Part shown: positions 1-6,922 of the stretch, piece by piece | How positions within the stretch are numbered: the first letter of the stretch is position 1 | Layout of the letters: every line of letters starts with the position of its first letter | Assembly (NCBI RefSeq): GCF_900188345.1 | Contig: NZ_FZOD01000045.1 | Coordinates: 18,562-82,561, forward strand | Length of the DNA stretch: 64,000 nucleotides | Source: Streptosporangium subroseum | GTDB taxonomy: Bacteria; Actinomycetota; Actinomycetes; Streptosporangiales; Streptosporangiaceae | Direction: 5' to 3' | Translations under genes and position numbers: made by a program | Notes under the pieces: model-generated | Told to the model about the DNA's origin: nothing | The model's database searches: none | Seen by the model: the letters and a program-made list of their open reading frames with translations, nothing else

Positions 1-1129
1 CCAGCTGCTGGCCGCCGCCGCGTCCCGGCCCTCGCCCGTGCTGGACGGCCCCTTGGACCTGGACGTCTGGCGCGGGCTGCCGGACGGGCTGATCATGTGG
101 TCCTCCGGGTCGACCGGCGTCCCGAAGGGCGTGGTGAAGACCGGCGCGCGGTTCCTGAAGAACCTGGAGCGCAACGCCGACCAGATCGGCCACCGCCCGG
201 ACGACGTCCTGCTGCCGCTGCTGCCGTTCTCCCACCAGTACGGGCTGTCCATGGTGTTCATCGCCTGGCTGGTGCGGTGTTCCCTGGTGGTCGCCCCGTA
301 CCGCCGGGTCGACCGGGCGCTGCGCATGGCCGGCGAGACCGGCGCCACCGTGCTCGACGCGACCCCGGCCACCTACCGCAGCATCTGGAACATCGTCACC
401 CGGCGTCCCGACCCGATGGCCGACCTGCGCGGCGTGCGGCTGTTCTGCAGCGGCGCCGCCCCGCTGGACCCCACCCTGGTCGACCGGTACGTCGAGCTGT
501 GCGGCAAGCCCCTGCTGGACAGTTACGGCAGCACGGAGCTGGGCAACGTCGCCTTCGCGACCGCGGACAACCCGGTGGCCACCGGCCGGCCGGTCGAGGG
601 AATGGGCGTGCGGATCGCCGACGACGCGGGCATGGTGCTCGGCCCGAACGAGATCGGCGAGATCGAGGTCGACTCGCCGGACCTCATGGAGGGCTACCTC
701 GATCCGACCGGAGCCCTGGCCCCGGTCGCCCGGGGCTGGCGGCGCACCGGCGACTTCGGCCGGCTGGACGAGTACGGCAACCTGTTCATCCTCGGCCGCA
801 AGCTGGCCGTGCACCGGATGGGCTACACGCTCTACCCCGAGCAGATCGAGGTCCGGATCGCCGAGGCCGGCTGCTCGGCGAAGGTGATCGCGGTCCCGGA
901 CGACCGGCGCGGCAGCTCGCTGGTGTTCTTCGTCGAGGACGAGACCGGTGCGGACTCCGCGTACTGGCGGGAGCGGATCTGCGCGGTGCTGCCGGCTTAC
1001 GAGCAGCCCAACCAGGTCGTCGTCCTGGACCGGCTGCCGCTCAACCGCAACGGCAAACCCGACCGGAAGGCGCTGGAGCAGCTGGCGGCCGGGCCGGTCG
1101 CCGAGAAGCCGGCCGAGGTGTCCGTATGA
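1..1129 (+). CDS. AMP-binding acyl-CoA/acyl-ACP synthetase (5' end outside window)
   Basis: ANL-superfamily adenylating enzyme that activates a carboxylate as its acyl-AMP before transfer to CoA or a carrier protein. The frame is already open at base 2, so the N-terminus lies upstream of the window. Visible core motifs in order: the P-loop SSGSTGVPKGV, DSYGSTE (A5), the hinge-side RTGDFG (A7), GRKLAVHRMG (A8) and the C-terminal lysine motif NRNGKPDRK (A10). The order and spacing are complete, so the visible part looks functional. Its TGA overlaps the ATG of the next gene (ATGA), which implies translational coupling with the acyltransferase and a shared biosynthetic cluster to the left. The substrate cannot be told from sequence; a fatty or aryl acid for a polyketide or lipid product is inference. 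Confidence 0.85.
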   Translation, partial: QLLAAAASRPSPVLDGPLDLDVWRGLPDGLIMWSSGSTGVPKGVVKTGARFLKNLERNADQIGHRPDDVLLPLLPFSHQYGLSMVFIAWLVRCSLVVAPYRRVDRALRMAGETGATVLDATPATYRSIWNIVTRRPDPMADLRGVRLFCSGAAPLDPTLVDRYVELCGKPLLDSYGSTELGNVAFATADNPVATGRPVEGMGVRIADDAGMVLGPNEIGEIEVDSPDLMEGYLDPTGALAPVARGWRRTGDFGRLDEYGNLFILGRKLAVHRMGYTLYPEQIEVRIAEAGCSAKVIAVPDDRRGSSLVFFVEDETGADSAYWRERICAVLPAYEQPNQVVVLDRLPLNRNGKPDRKALEQLAAGPVAEKPAEVSV

Positions 1130-2052
1130 CCGCCGCGATCGTCTTCCCGGCGCTCTCGCCGGTCCGCCGCAATGACCTCGGCACGTTCCTGATGATCCAC
1201 CCGTTCGCGCGCCGGCGGCTCGCCGAGGCCGACGACGCGCTGGGCTACCACCTCGCCGACGCGCTGGCCGACGCGCCGCCCGACGACGACTACGCCGAAC
1301 CGGTCCAGGTCGCGGTGTTCGTCGCGTGCCTGGCGCTGGCGGAGTGGGCCGAGGAGCGGCTCGGCGCCGCCCCGGAGTACTGCGTCGGCCCGAGCTTCGG
1401 GGAGCGGGCCGCGCTGGCCTACACCGGCGCGCTGCCCTTCGCCGACGCGGTCCGGCTGGTGGACGAGATCGCCCGGGTCGAGCGGCGCTACTTCGCCACC
1501 GAGCATCGTGACATCGTCACCCACTCGTTCGTCCGGGTGCCCGCGGAGCGGCTGGACGCGCTGCTGGCCGATCTGGAGTGGCACGAGATCTCCGGCCGGC
1601 TGGACGCCGACTTCCACATGGTGTCGCTGCGCGAGGCGGAGCTGGCCGGCTTCAAGGCGGCGATCAGCGCGGTCGGCGGGTATTCGATGTACACCATGCG
1701 TCCGCCCGCGCACGCGTCCCTGTTCACCGGGGTTCGCGCGCAGATGGAGCAGGTGTGCGCGCAGTACACCCTGTCGGCGCCGCGGATGCCGATCGTCTCC
1801 TACCAGGACGGCGCGGTGCTGACCGACCCGCAGGCGCTGCGGACCAGCCTGCTCGACGGGTTCGTCCGCCCGATCCGCTGGATCGAGGCCGTCCGGTCGC
1901 TGCGCGAGCTGGGCGTCGACCGGCTCTGGGTCGCCGGCCCGGACGCGATGTTCTCCCGGCTGCGCGCCACGGCCGACAACTTCGACGTCGAACTCTGCGA
2001 CCTCCGACGGGCCCTGGTCCGCCCCCGCCGGCCCAGCACGACGTCCGGGTGA
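1126..2052 (+). CDS. Free-standing malonyl/acyl transferase-like protein
   Basis: About 308 residues, FabD/AT-like fold. The nucleophile elbow reads GPSFGE (Ser90) where the family normally has GHSxGE, so the His before Ser is Pro. A later PPAHASLF (His196) fits the catalytic His region. Such discrete transferases load malonyl or another extender unit onto a carrier protein in trans. The start is ATG 1126 because it overlaps the TGA of the adenylating enzyme; an earlier in-frame opening would lie wholly inside that gene. Divergence at the elbow and the short length suggest a specialised trans-AT or a non-malonyl substrate rather than housekeeping FabD, which begins separately at 63646. About 145 bases of spacer follow, with nothing I can name. 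Confidence 0.7.
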   Translation: MTAAIVFPALSPVRRNDLGTFLMIHPFARRRLAEADDALGYHLADALADAPPDDDYAEPVQVAVFVACLALAEWAEERLGAAPEYCVGPSFGERAALAYTGALPFADAVRLVDEIARVERRYFATEHRDIVTHSFVRVPAERLDALLADLEWHEISGRLDADFHMVSLREAELAGFKAAISAVGGYSMYTMRPPAHASLFTGVRAQMEQVCAQYTLSAPRMPIVSYQDGAVLTDPQALRTSLLDGFVRPIRWIEAVRSLRELGVDRLWVAGPDAMFSRLRATADNFDVELCDLRRALVRPRRPSTTSG

Positions 2053-2214
2053 TCTGCGTCCGGCAGCCGGCGCAGGCGGTTCCCGGGCCGGCGTCCAGAG
2101 GACATCCCCGTGGTCAGGATCGCCCCCCGTCCCTCCTTCACCAATTCGGAGTTCTGAATCCCTTTTGTCGGCGACGACTGCGATCATGCTGCTCACGTGA
2201 TCAAAGGAGCGATG

Positions 2215-2826
2215 ATGACAGAGCGTCCCGAGGAGTTCCGCTGGCTCTCCGACAGCGACCCACTGGGTGAGATCTACTGCGTGTCCTTCGTCCGGGGTCT
2301 CTCGCCGGACGAAGTCCTCCGCCGGTTCGGCGTGGACGAGGGCACCCTGGAGGAGGTGGCGTTCAACGAGCTGGAAGAGCGCTCGGTGGAGAGTATGAGG
2401 GACGACGCGGCCGGTTACATCGGCGCCGCGAAGATCGGTGACTGGACCCTGGTCATCGAACCGGGGGGATGGCAGATCGCCGGCGACTCCGAGATCGGCG
2501 GCCGGGTTTCGCGGGGAACCGAGGTCGTGTCGGTGTGCTGCCACGAGTACGCCTCGGACACCTTCGCCTACCTCGTCGGCGGCGAGCCGGTCGTCTGGTT
2601 CGACCCGATGCTCCCGGACGCGCGGTCGGGCAGCGACCCGGACCGCTTCGTCGAGGAGATGCGCGAAGCCGGCCTGGACCCCGAATACGACATCGACGAT
2701 GACGACTCGCACATCGACTTCCCGATGGAGCGTTCGTTCGCCCTGGCGAGCAGGATCACCGGTCTCCCCTTCTCCCCAGAGATGCTGAAGCTGCGGTTCG
2801 TCGGCGCAGAACCCCTTGAGGACTGA
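2215..2826 (+). CDS. DUF6461 family protein
   Basis: About 203 residues, acidic, with no membrane segment. It resembles the actinobacterial DUF6461 proteins: an N-terminal stretch with FVRGLSPDEVLRRFG, then a central stretch ending in CCHEYASDTFAYL and the GEPVVWFDP element. No enzymatic motif is visible and the molecular role is unknown; such genes are often scattered and sit next to immunity-like or regulatory loci. AAAGGAG at 2203-2209 is correctly spaced for ATG 2215; the ATG at 2212 and the GTG at 2197 fit less well. It stands alone between the biosynthetic pair and a reverse-strand permease. Family membership is from recall. Confidence 0.65.
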   Translation: MTERPEEFRWLSDSDPLGEIYCVSFVRGLSPDEVLRRFGVDEGTLEEVAFNELEERSVESMRDDAAGYIGAAKIGDWTLVIEPGGWQIAGDSEIGGRVSRGTEVVSVCCHEYASDTFAYLVGGEPVVWFDPMLPDARSGSDPDRFVEEMREAGLDPEYDIDDDDSHIDFPMERSFALASRITGLPFSPEMLKLRFVGAEPLED

Positions 2827-2871
2827 GCGGGCAGATCCGCACGGTGACCGGGCTGTCGGTGGGCTCAGGCG

Positions 2872-2970
2872 CTCATGGCGAAGCGAGTCAGCGGCTCGTG
2901 CGCCTGGAGGGCGTCCATGTAGGGCTTGAGCCGCGTCAGAACCACGCGGGCGCGCCGGGTGATGTCCTCA
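2872..2970 (-). pseudogene. Possible C-terminal gene remnant
   Basis: Between 2827 and 3089 no complete gene is seen. On the reverse strand about 33 codons ending in TGA at 2872 read like the tail of a soluble helical protein (RARVVLTRLKPYMDAL, then HEPLTRFAM). Upstream the frame has no recognisable domain. It could be the leftover end of a deleted gene, or chance. Confidence 0.2.
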
Positions 2971-3089
2971 GGTCTGCGCGAAACCGCGAGGAGGCATCCG
3001 GCCCGGCCGTGTCCGGCTCGCCTCCCGTCCCTTCGATGGCCGCGACCCGGTTTCCGACATCCGCACCTCCCCGTCCCGGGGCAGGTGAA

Positions 3090-3932
3090 TCACGAGTCGC
3101 GGCGGGAGAAACCGAGACCTCCCGCCCCCAGCGCTACGACCACGTAGAACGCCAGGACCGCCATAGCCGCGGGAGGTGACAGTAGATACGCCGACTCGGC
3201 GCCCACGATCTGGGGAGCCAGGTTGGGAATCAGCACCGAGGCCACCCGCAGATGGAGGGACGCCGGCAGGAAATGCGCGAAACTCGGCACCACCAAGGTG
3301 AGCGCCACGATCACCGTCACCGTCGCGGCCGTCGACCGCAGGACCGCCCCGAGCCCCAGCGCCACGAGACCGGTGACAAGGGTCGTGATGGCCGTACCGG
3401 CCGCGGAAGGGATCGCGTCCCACCAGTGAGCCCAGGGATTGAGCGGCGCGGATCGGTCGCCCAGGATGAGTATGGCGACGATCTGTGACAGGCCCGCGAA
3501 CAGCACGCCGCCGGCGAATGCGACGCAGGTGACCACCACGGTCTTGGCGGCCATCAGCATCCGCCGCTGAGGGACCGCGACCAGGCTGGGACCGAGGGAG
3601 CCGGTCGAGAACTCGGTGGTGACGGCCAGAGCACCGAGACAACCGATGAAGCATGCCACGACCGGCATGACGAGGACGGCTGGATCGGCGCTCTCGAAAG
3701 ACGCCCGCTCCGCCGGTGAGGCCTGATCATAGGAGCCGACATGGATCATGAGGATGACCAGGCCGATCAGGGTGGACACGGCTGCTCCGGCCCAGACCGC
3801 CCACGTGGAGCGCACGGTCCGGAGCTTGAGCCATTCCGCCGCGACGGCGTCCTTCAGAGACGCGAGCCCGGACACGACGATCTCGGGCGAGGCATGCCTC
3901 GGCGGTACGGTCTGCAGCGTCACGAAGATCAC
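3090..3932 (-). CDS. ABC-2 type transporter permease
   Basis: About 280 residues with roughly six hydrophobic segments. The N-terminal EWLKLRTVRSTW is the cytoplasmic signature of actinobacterial ABC-2 permeases, and TTEFSTGSLGPSL follows the first loop. It would form the membrane part of an exporter. GTG 3932 has AAGGAG close upstream (3 nt gap); GTG 3923 has a 12 nt gap, so the start is uncertain by three codons. The long in-frame extension to 4175 is rich in Pro/Arg and unlikely to be coding. No ATP-binding partner lies next to it: 3933-4132 holds only a short open stretch ending just upstream that might be the tail of a lost partner. It may work with an ATPase encoded elsewhere. Confidence 0.75.
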   Translation of the reverse strand: MIFVTLQTVPPRHASPEIVVSGLASLKDAVAAEWLKLRTVRSTWAVWAGAAVSTLIGLVILMIHVGSYDQASPAERASFESADPAVLVMPVVACFIGCLGALAVTTEFSTGSLGPSLVAVPQRRMLMAAKTVVVTCVAFAGGVLFAGLSQIVAILILGDRSAPLNPWAHWWDAIPSAAGTAITTLVTGLVALGLGAVLRSTAATVTVIVALTLVVPSFAHFLPASLHLRVASVLIPNLAPQIVGAESAYLLSPPAAMAVLAFYVVVALGAGGLGFSRRDS

Positions 3933-4132
3933 TGGCTCCTTCTGCCGCCGGCGCGGTAATCGGCGGCCTCGTCGGGTGCCGGACGCGCGGCCAGAAGGTG
4001 GTGGACGGTGGCCGAGGTGAGTGTGCGGGAGCGAGTTCTGGGCCGGGCAGCCCCGAGGAGCCGTGCCTCGGGGCTGCCGCGCCCCGGGGGCCTGGGGAGC
4101 GCTGTCGGCAAGGCCCAGGGAGGCGCTGAGGA

Positions 4133-4885
4133 TCAGGCTCCTCCGTTTGCATGGAGGTCGGCCCCGGCGATCCACTGCGCTCGTTCGGAAACGAGGAACG
4201 CAACGGCCTCGGCCACGTCCCGGGGGTCGCCTACGCGCCCCAGAGGAATGGCAGAGTACGCGTGTTGCGTGCTGCCTCCCATCGCCTCCATCACCGACTG
4301 CAGCAGCTCGGTCCCGCCGGGCGTCTCAACCATGCCGAGCGTGACGGTGTTGACTCGGACGCCGATCGGGGCAAGCTGAGCGGCCAGGCCCTTCGACCAA
4401 CTGGCCAGTGCGGCCTTGGCCGCACCGTAATGGAGCATGGGCGCGGGCGGATTGGCCGCGACGCCCGACGAGATGTTGACGATGGAGGCTCGGCCGGCCT
4501 GCTGCAGCGCCGGTAGGGCCGCGTTTGTCACGCGCACCGCGGACAGGAAGTTGATGGCGAGGGAGTCCTCCCACTCCTCGTCGGGAATCCCACCGAAGTG
4601 CGCACGAGCGGCCCCCGCGTTGTTCACCAGGATGTCCAGTCCGCCAAGCGCCTCAAGTGCGGCGTCGACCAACCGGCGCGCGCTTTCGGCTGTCCGGATG
4701 TCCGCGCTGATGAACGTGGAGCCCTTCGGAGTCTCGTCGTTCCAGCTTCTGGCACTGGTGACGACGGTGGCACCACCGCTGATCAGACGCTGTGCGACAG
4801 CGGCCCCGACTCCTCGCGAACCACCGGTGACGAGCGCTCGCCGCCCGGCGAACTCTCCAGGGACAGGGGTGATTGGAATGTACAT
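4133..4885 (-). CDS. SDR family NAD(P)-dependent oxidoreductase
   Basis: Classical short-chain dehydrogenase of 250 residues. TGGSRGVG at 20-27 binds the cofactor, NNAG at 88-91 stabilises the sheet, and Ser140, Tyr153 and Lys157 (HYGAAKAA) form the catalytic set. The C-terminal IAGADLHANGGA is typical of the FabG-like group. It reduces or oxidises a small alcohol or ketone; the substrate is unknown. ATG 4885 is chosen because AGAAAGG (4893-4899) lies 7 nt upstream; the ATG at 4891 is only 1 nt from it. It is divergent from a TetR gene, with a 19-bp near-palindrome between them, so TetR repression is likely. Confidence 0.88.
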   Translation of the reverse strand: MYIPITPVPGEFAGRRALVTGGSRGVGAAVAQRLISGGATVVTSARSWNDETPKGSTFISADIRTAESARRLVDAALEALGGLDILVNNAGAARAHFGGIPDEEWEDSLAINFLSAVRVTNAALPALQQAGRASIVNISSGVAANPPAPMLHYGAAKAALASWSKGLAAQLAPIGVRVNTVTLGMVETPGGTELLQSVMEAMGGSTQHAYSAIPLGRVGDPRDVAEAVAFLVSERAQWIAGADLHANGGA

Positions 4886-4932
4886 GCGCATGCCTTTCTG
4901 GGCACGATCAAGAGTTTGTTGAAATATAAATT

Positions 4933-4951
4933 ATCATACTCAGAGTCTGAT
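4933..4951. promoter_or_regulatory. Inverted repeat, likely TetR operator
   Basis: Arms ATCATACTC (4933-4941) and GAGTCTGAT (4943-4951) around a single central base match at 8 of 9 positions. It lies in an AT-rich stretch between the divergent SDR and TetR genes, overlapping TATGAT-like promoter sequence for the SDR gene. Size and location fit a TetR-family operator. Confidence 0.65.
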
Positions 4952-5115
4952 GAAAATCTGTCACCGCACCTGGCGTAGCCCCATCGGGCCTCACCCGAGT
5001 GGAGCCGAGCCTGGCCGAGGGTGGACAATGGCGACCCGGAGCCACTGCGCTCACAGGAGCAGGTGGCCCTCCACGGAGGCTTCCTGCCGCAGGATGACCG
5101 GGAGAATGGAGCAAC

Positions 5116-5763
5116 GTGCCGGAGAGGTTAGGGAGCAGGGCGCCGTACCGCTCGGGCATCAGGGCTCAACAAGCCGCGAACACGCGCAGTGCGGTCCTCA
5201 AAGCCGCGGCGGAGCTGTTCACCACACGCGGTTATGCCGCGACCTCCGTGGATGCCATCGCCGAGGCCGCGGGAGTCAGCCGCTCCACCGTCTTCACGGC
5301 AGCGGGCGGTAAGCCATGGCTCCTCAAAACCGCCTACGACCAGGCGATCGTGGGTGACGATCGCCCCGAGAGCCTTGCGGAACGGCCCGAATCGCGTGCG
5401 ATGCAGTCCCTCTCAGACGGCGCCGAGATCATCGCCGTCTACGCTGCCATCCTGGCCGGCGCAGTGGCACGCGTGTCGGCCCTTTACCACGTCGTACGGA
5501 TGGCGTCCGACGCGGATCCGGACGTTGCCGCCCTCTGGCAGGACATCCAGCGGCAACGGAGAGCCGGAGCCGATCAGATCGTCGCCCTCCTGGTTTCTGC
5601 GGATGCCTTGTCGAAACATCTCGATGCCGACCATGCCGCAGACGTGATCACGGTCTACAACGACCCCGGCATCTACCACCACTTGGTAGGCGCCCGAGGC
5701 TGGACCTACGAGGCGTTTCAGGACTGGCTGGCTCGGGCTCTCGTCCGGGAGCTCCTGGACTGA
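5116..5763 (+). CDS. TetR/AcrR family transcriptional regulator
   Basis: 215 residues. The N-terminal HTH reads LKAAAELFTTRGYAATSVDAIA then GVSRSTVF (residues about 28-70), the standard TetR DNA-binding domain. One oddity is FTAAGGKPWLL where most relatives have FxxFGSKxxLL. The C-terminal ligand domain is divergent and the ligand unknown. GTG 5116 is used as start; no other in-frame start is better placed. The gene diverges from the SDR gene at 4885, and the palindrome at 4933-4951 is the obvious target, so it probably represses the SDR gene and itself. Confidence 0.85.
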   Translation: MPERLGSRAPYRSGIRAQQAANTRSAVLKAAAELFTTRGYAATSVDAIAEAAGVSRSTVFTAAGGKPWLLKTAYDQAIVGDDRPESLAERPESRAMQSLSDGAEIIAVYAAILAGAVARVSALYHVVRMASDADPDVAALWQDIQRQRRAGADQIVALLVSADALSKHLDADHAADVITVYNDPGIYHHLVGARGWTYEAFQDWLARALVRELLD

Positions 5764-5977
5764 GCAGGCGGCTCCCCCCTCTGTCCATCCCTTCCACCGT
5801 CAATCCCGCCGAAGCGGCAGCAGGCCGGCGACGGAGGCGTAAGTCCGGCTCGGCGTGTCCCCGCGCCTGTGAGATGACGATCCGATCGGCACGTTACCGC
5901 CGGCCCCAGCGGAATCGGAGACGTCGTCAAAGCCGCGCTTGTTCTCACCCATTTTGAACATGGCTACCCGACGCGAA

Positions 5978-6077
5978 ACTCACTGAAATCATCCCGATGA
6001 GTGGCAGTGGATCTCTCAGAGGCGATCGGTAAAATGACCGCGTGACGATCCAGGATTTCAGTGAGTGGCAGTGGATC
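5978..6077. repeat. Inverted plus direct repeat spanning the DUF1349 gene start
   Basis: ACTCACTGAAATC at 5978-5990 is the exact reverse complement of 6054-6066, and the 16-bp TGAGTGGCAGTGGATC occurs at 5998-6013 and again at 6062-6077. The GTG start (6042) lies in the loop between the inverted arms. The rest of 5764-6041 shows nothing else I recognise. Confidence 0.7.
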
Positions 6078-6596
6078 AACGAGCCCGCAAAATGGGCGGC
6101 GGGTGAGGACCTCCGGATCACCGCCGAGGCGCGCACCGATCTGTGGCGGATCACCCACTACGGATACATCTACGACACCGCCCACATCTTCGGCAGGACA
6201 CTGCCGGGCGACCTGCGGGTGACCACGACCTTCCAGGCCTCCTACGCCGACCGGTACGACCAGGCCGGTGCCGTACTCCGGATCGACGAGAAGAACTGGA
6301 TCAAGGCGGGCGTCGAGTACGTCGACAGGAAGATCAACCTGAGCGCCGTGGTGACTAGGGACTTCTCCGACTGGTCGATGCTCACGGTGTCCGAGCCGGT
6401 GGAGTCGGTGACCTTGGAACTGGAGCGCAAGGGTGACGCCGTGACCGTGAGGTACGGGCTCAACGGCGCGGCGCCGGTCACCATGCTCCGCTTCGCCTAC
6501 TTCCCTCCGGAGGTCCCGGCACTCGCGGGCGTCATGTGCGCGGCCCCCAGGGGCGAGGGGTTCGAGACCCGCTTCACCTCGGTGACGGTCTCCTGA
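6042..6596 (+). CDS. DUF1349 domain protein (concanavalin A-like fold)
   Basis: 184 residues matching the DUF1349 pattern: an early W-rich segment (FSEWQWINEPAKW), the YDQAGAVLRIDEKNWIKAGVEY core in which buried Asp/Lys/Trp residues recur, then a strand-rich end with GVMCAAPRGEGFETRF. Members adopt a jelly-roll fold related to lectins and glycosidase accessory domains and are usually single-domain cytosolic proteins of unclear role. The GTG start is set by frame; no good ribosome site is visible. Its 5' coding sequence is partly duplicated upstream, in both orientations. It stands alone and is followed by a strong terminator. Confidence 0.75.
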   Translation: MTIQDFSEWQWINEPAKWAAGEDLRITAEARTDLWRITHYGYIYDTAHIFGRTLPGDLRVTTTFQASYADRYDQAGAVLRIDEKNWIKAGVEYVDRKINLSAVVTRDFSDWSMLTVSEPVESVTLELERKGDAVTVRYGLNGAAPVTMLRFAYFPPEVPALAGVMCAAPRGEGFETRFTSVTVS

Positions 6597-6742
6597 CGCC
6601 ACGGCGGACCTGGACGCCGGTGCGCGGCGGGGGAAAGAGCCATCCGCGGACCTCCCAGATCATGCGAGAACCACCACCTCGGCGCCTTGTCCGCATATAA
6701 CCAATTTGCCAGTGGCATACAAGGCTCAGACACGCGGACAGC

Positions 6743-6781
6743 AAGAAGGCCGCTCTCCGAAGATCGGATAGCGGCCTTCTT
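6743..6781 (+). terminator. Rho-independent-type terminator
   Basis: A perfect 12-bp stem (AAGAAGGCCGCT with AGCGGCCTTCTT) encloses a loop with TCCGAAGATCGGAT. The same loop motif sits in the terminator behind the island integrase (43216-43249). It ends transcription from the DUF1349 gene. Confidence 0.75.
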
Positions 6782-6799
6782 GCCTGGTCAAACCGGGTG

Positions 6800-6843
6800 A
6801 GGCTACCAGGACTCGAACCTGGGACCTCTTCCGTGTCAGGCGA
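6800..6843 (-). pseudogene. tRNA 3'-half fragment (resembles tRNA-Val, anticodon GAC)
   Basis: On the reverse strand the sequence has an anticodon arm with CTGACAC, a variable region, a T arm with GGTTCGAGT and part of an acceptor strand. The 5' half is absent: identity stops right after the anticodon loop and continues as GCGATCGGAG. The other scars in the window break off into GCGATCCGAG at the equivalent place. It is best read as an attachment-site scar at a second tRNA-Val, not a working tRNA. Confidence 0.55.
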
Positions 6844-6865
6844 TCGGAGTTCTGGCGGCTCGGCG

Positions 6866-6904
6866 CACGGGGCCGGCCCGGTTGGAGTCCGGGCCGGCCC
6901 CGTG
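6866..6904 (-). terminator. Strong hairpin terminator
   Basis: A perfect 16-bp GC-rich inverted repeat (6866-6881 with 6889-6904, 7-nt loop) starts 19 bases past the stop of the large phosphoesterase gene on the reverse strand. Confidence 0.7.
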
Positions 6905-6922
6905 TGGCGGGGTGGGCGTGCG

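Noticed and set aside
97..1120. Long open frame overlapping the adenylating enzyme in another frame, and other long Arg/Gly/Pro-rich frames opposite real genes (for example 997-2712, 6797-11206, 47159-49798, 60502-63225)
   Set aside because: High-GC shadow frames; no domains, and the other strand or frame carries a clear family match.
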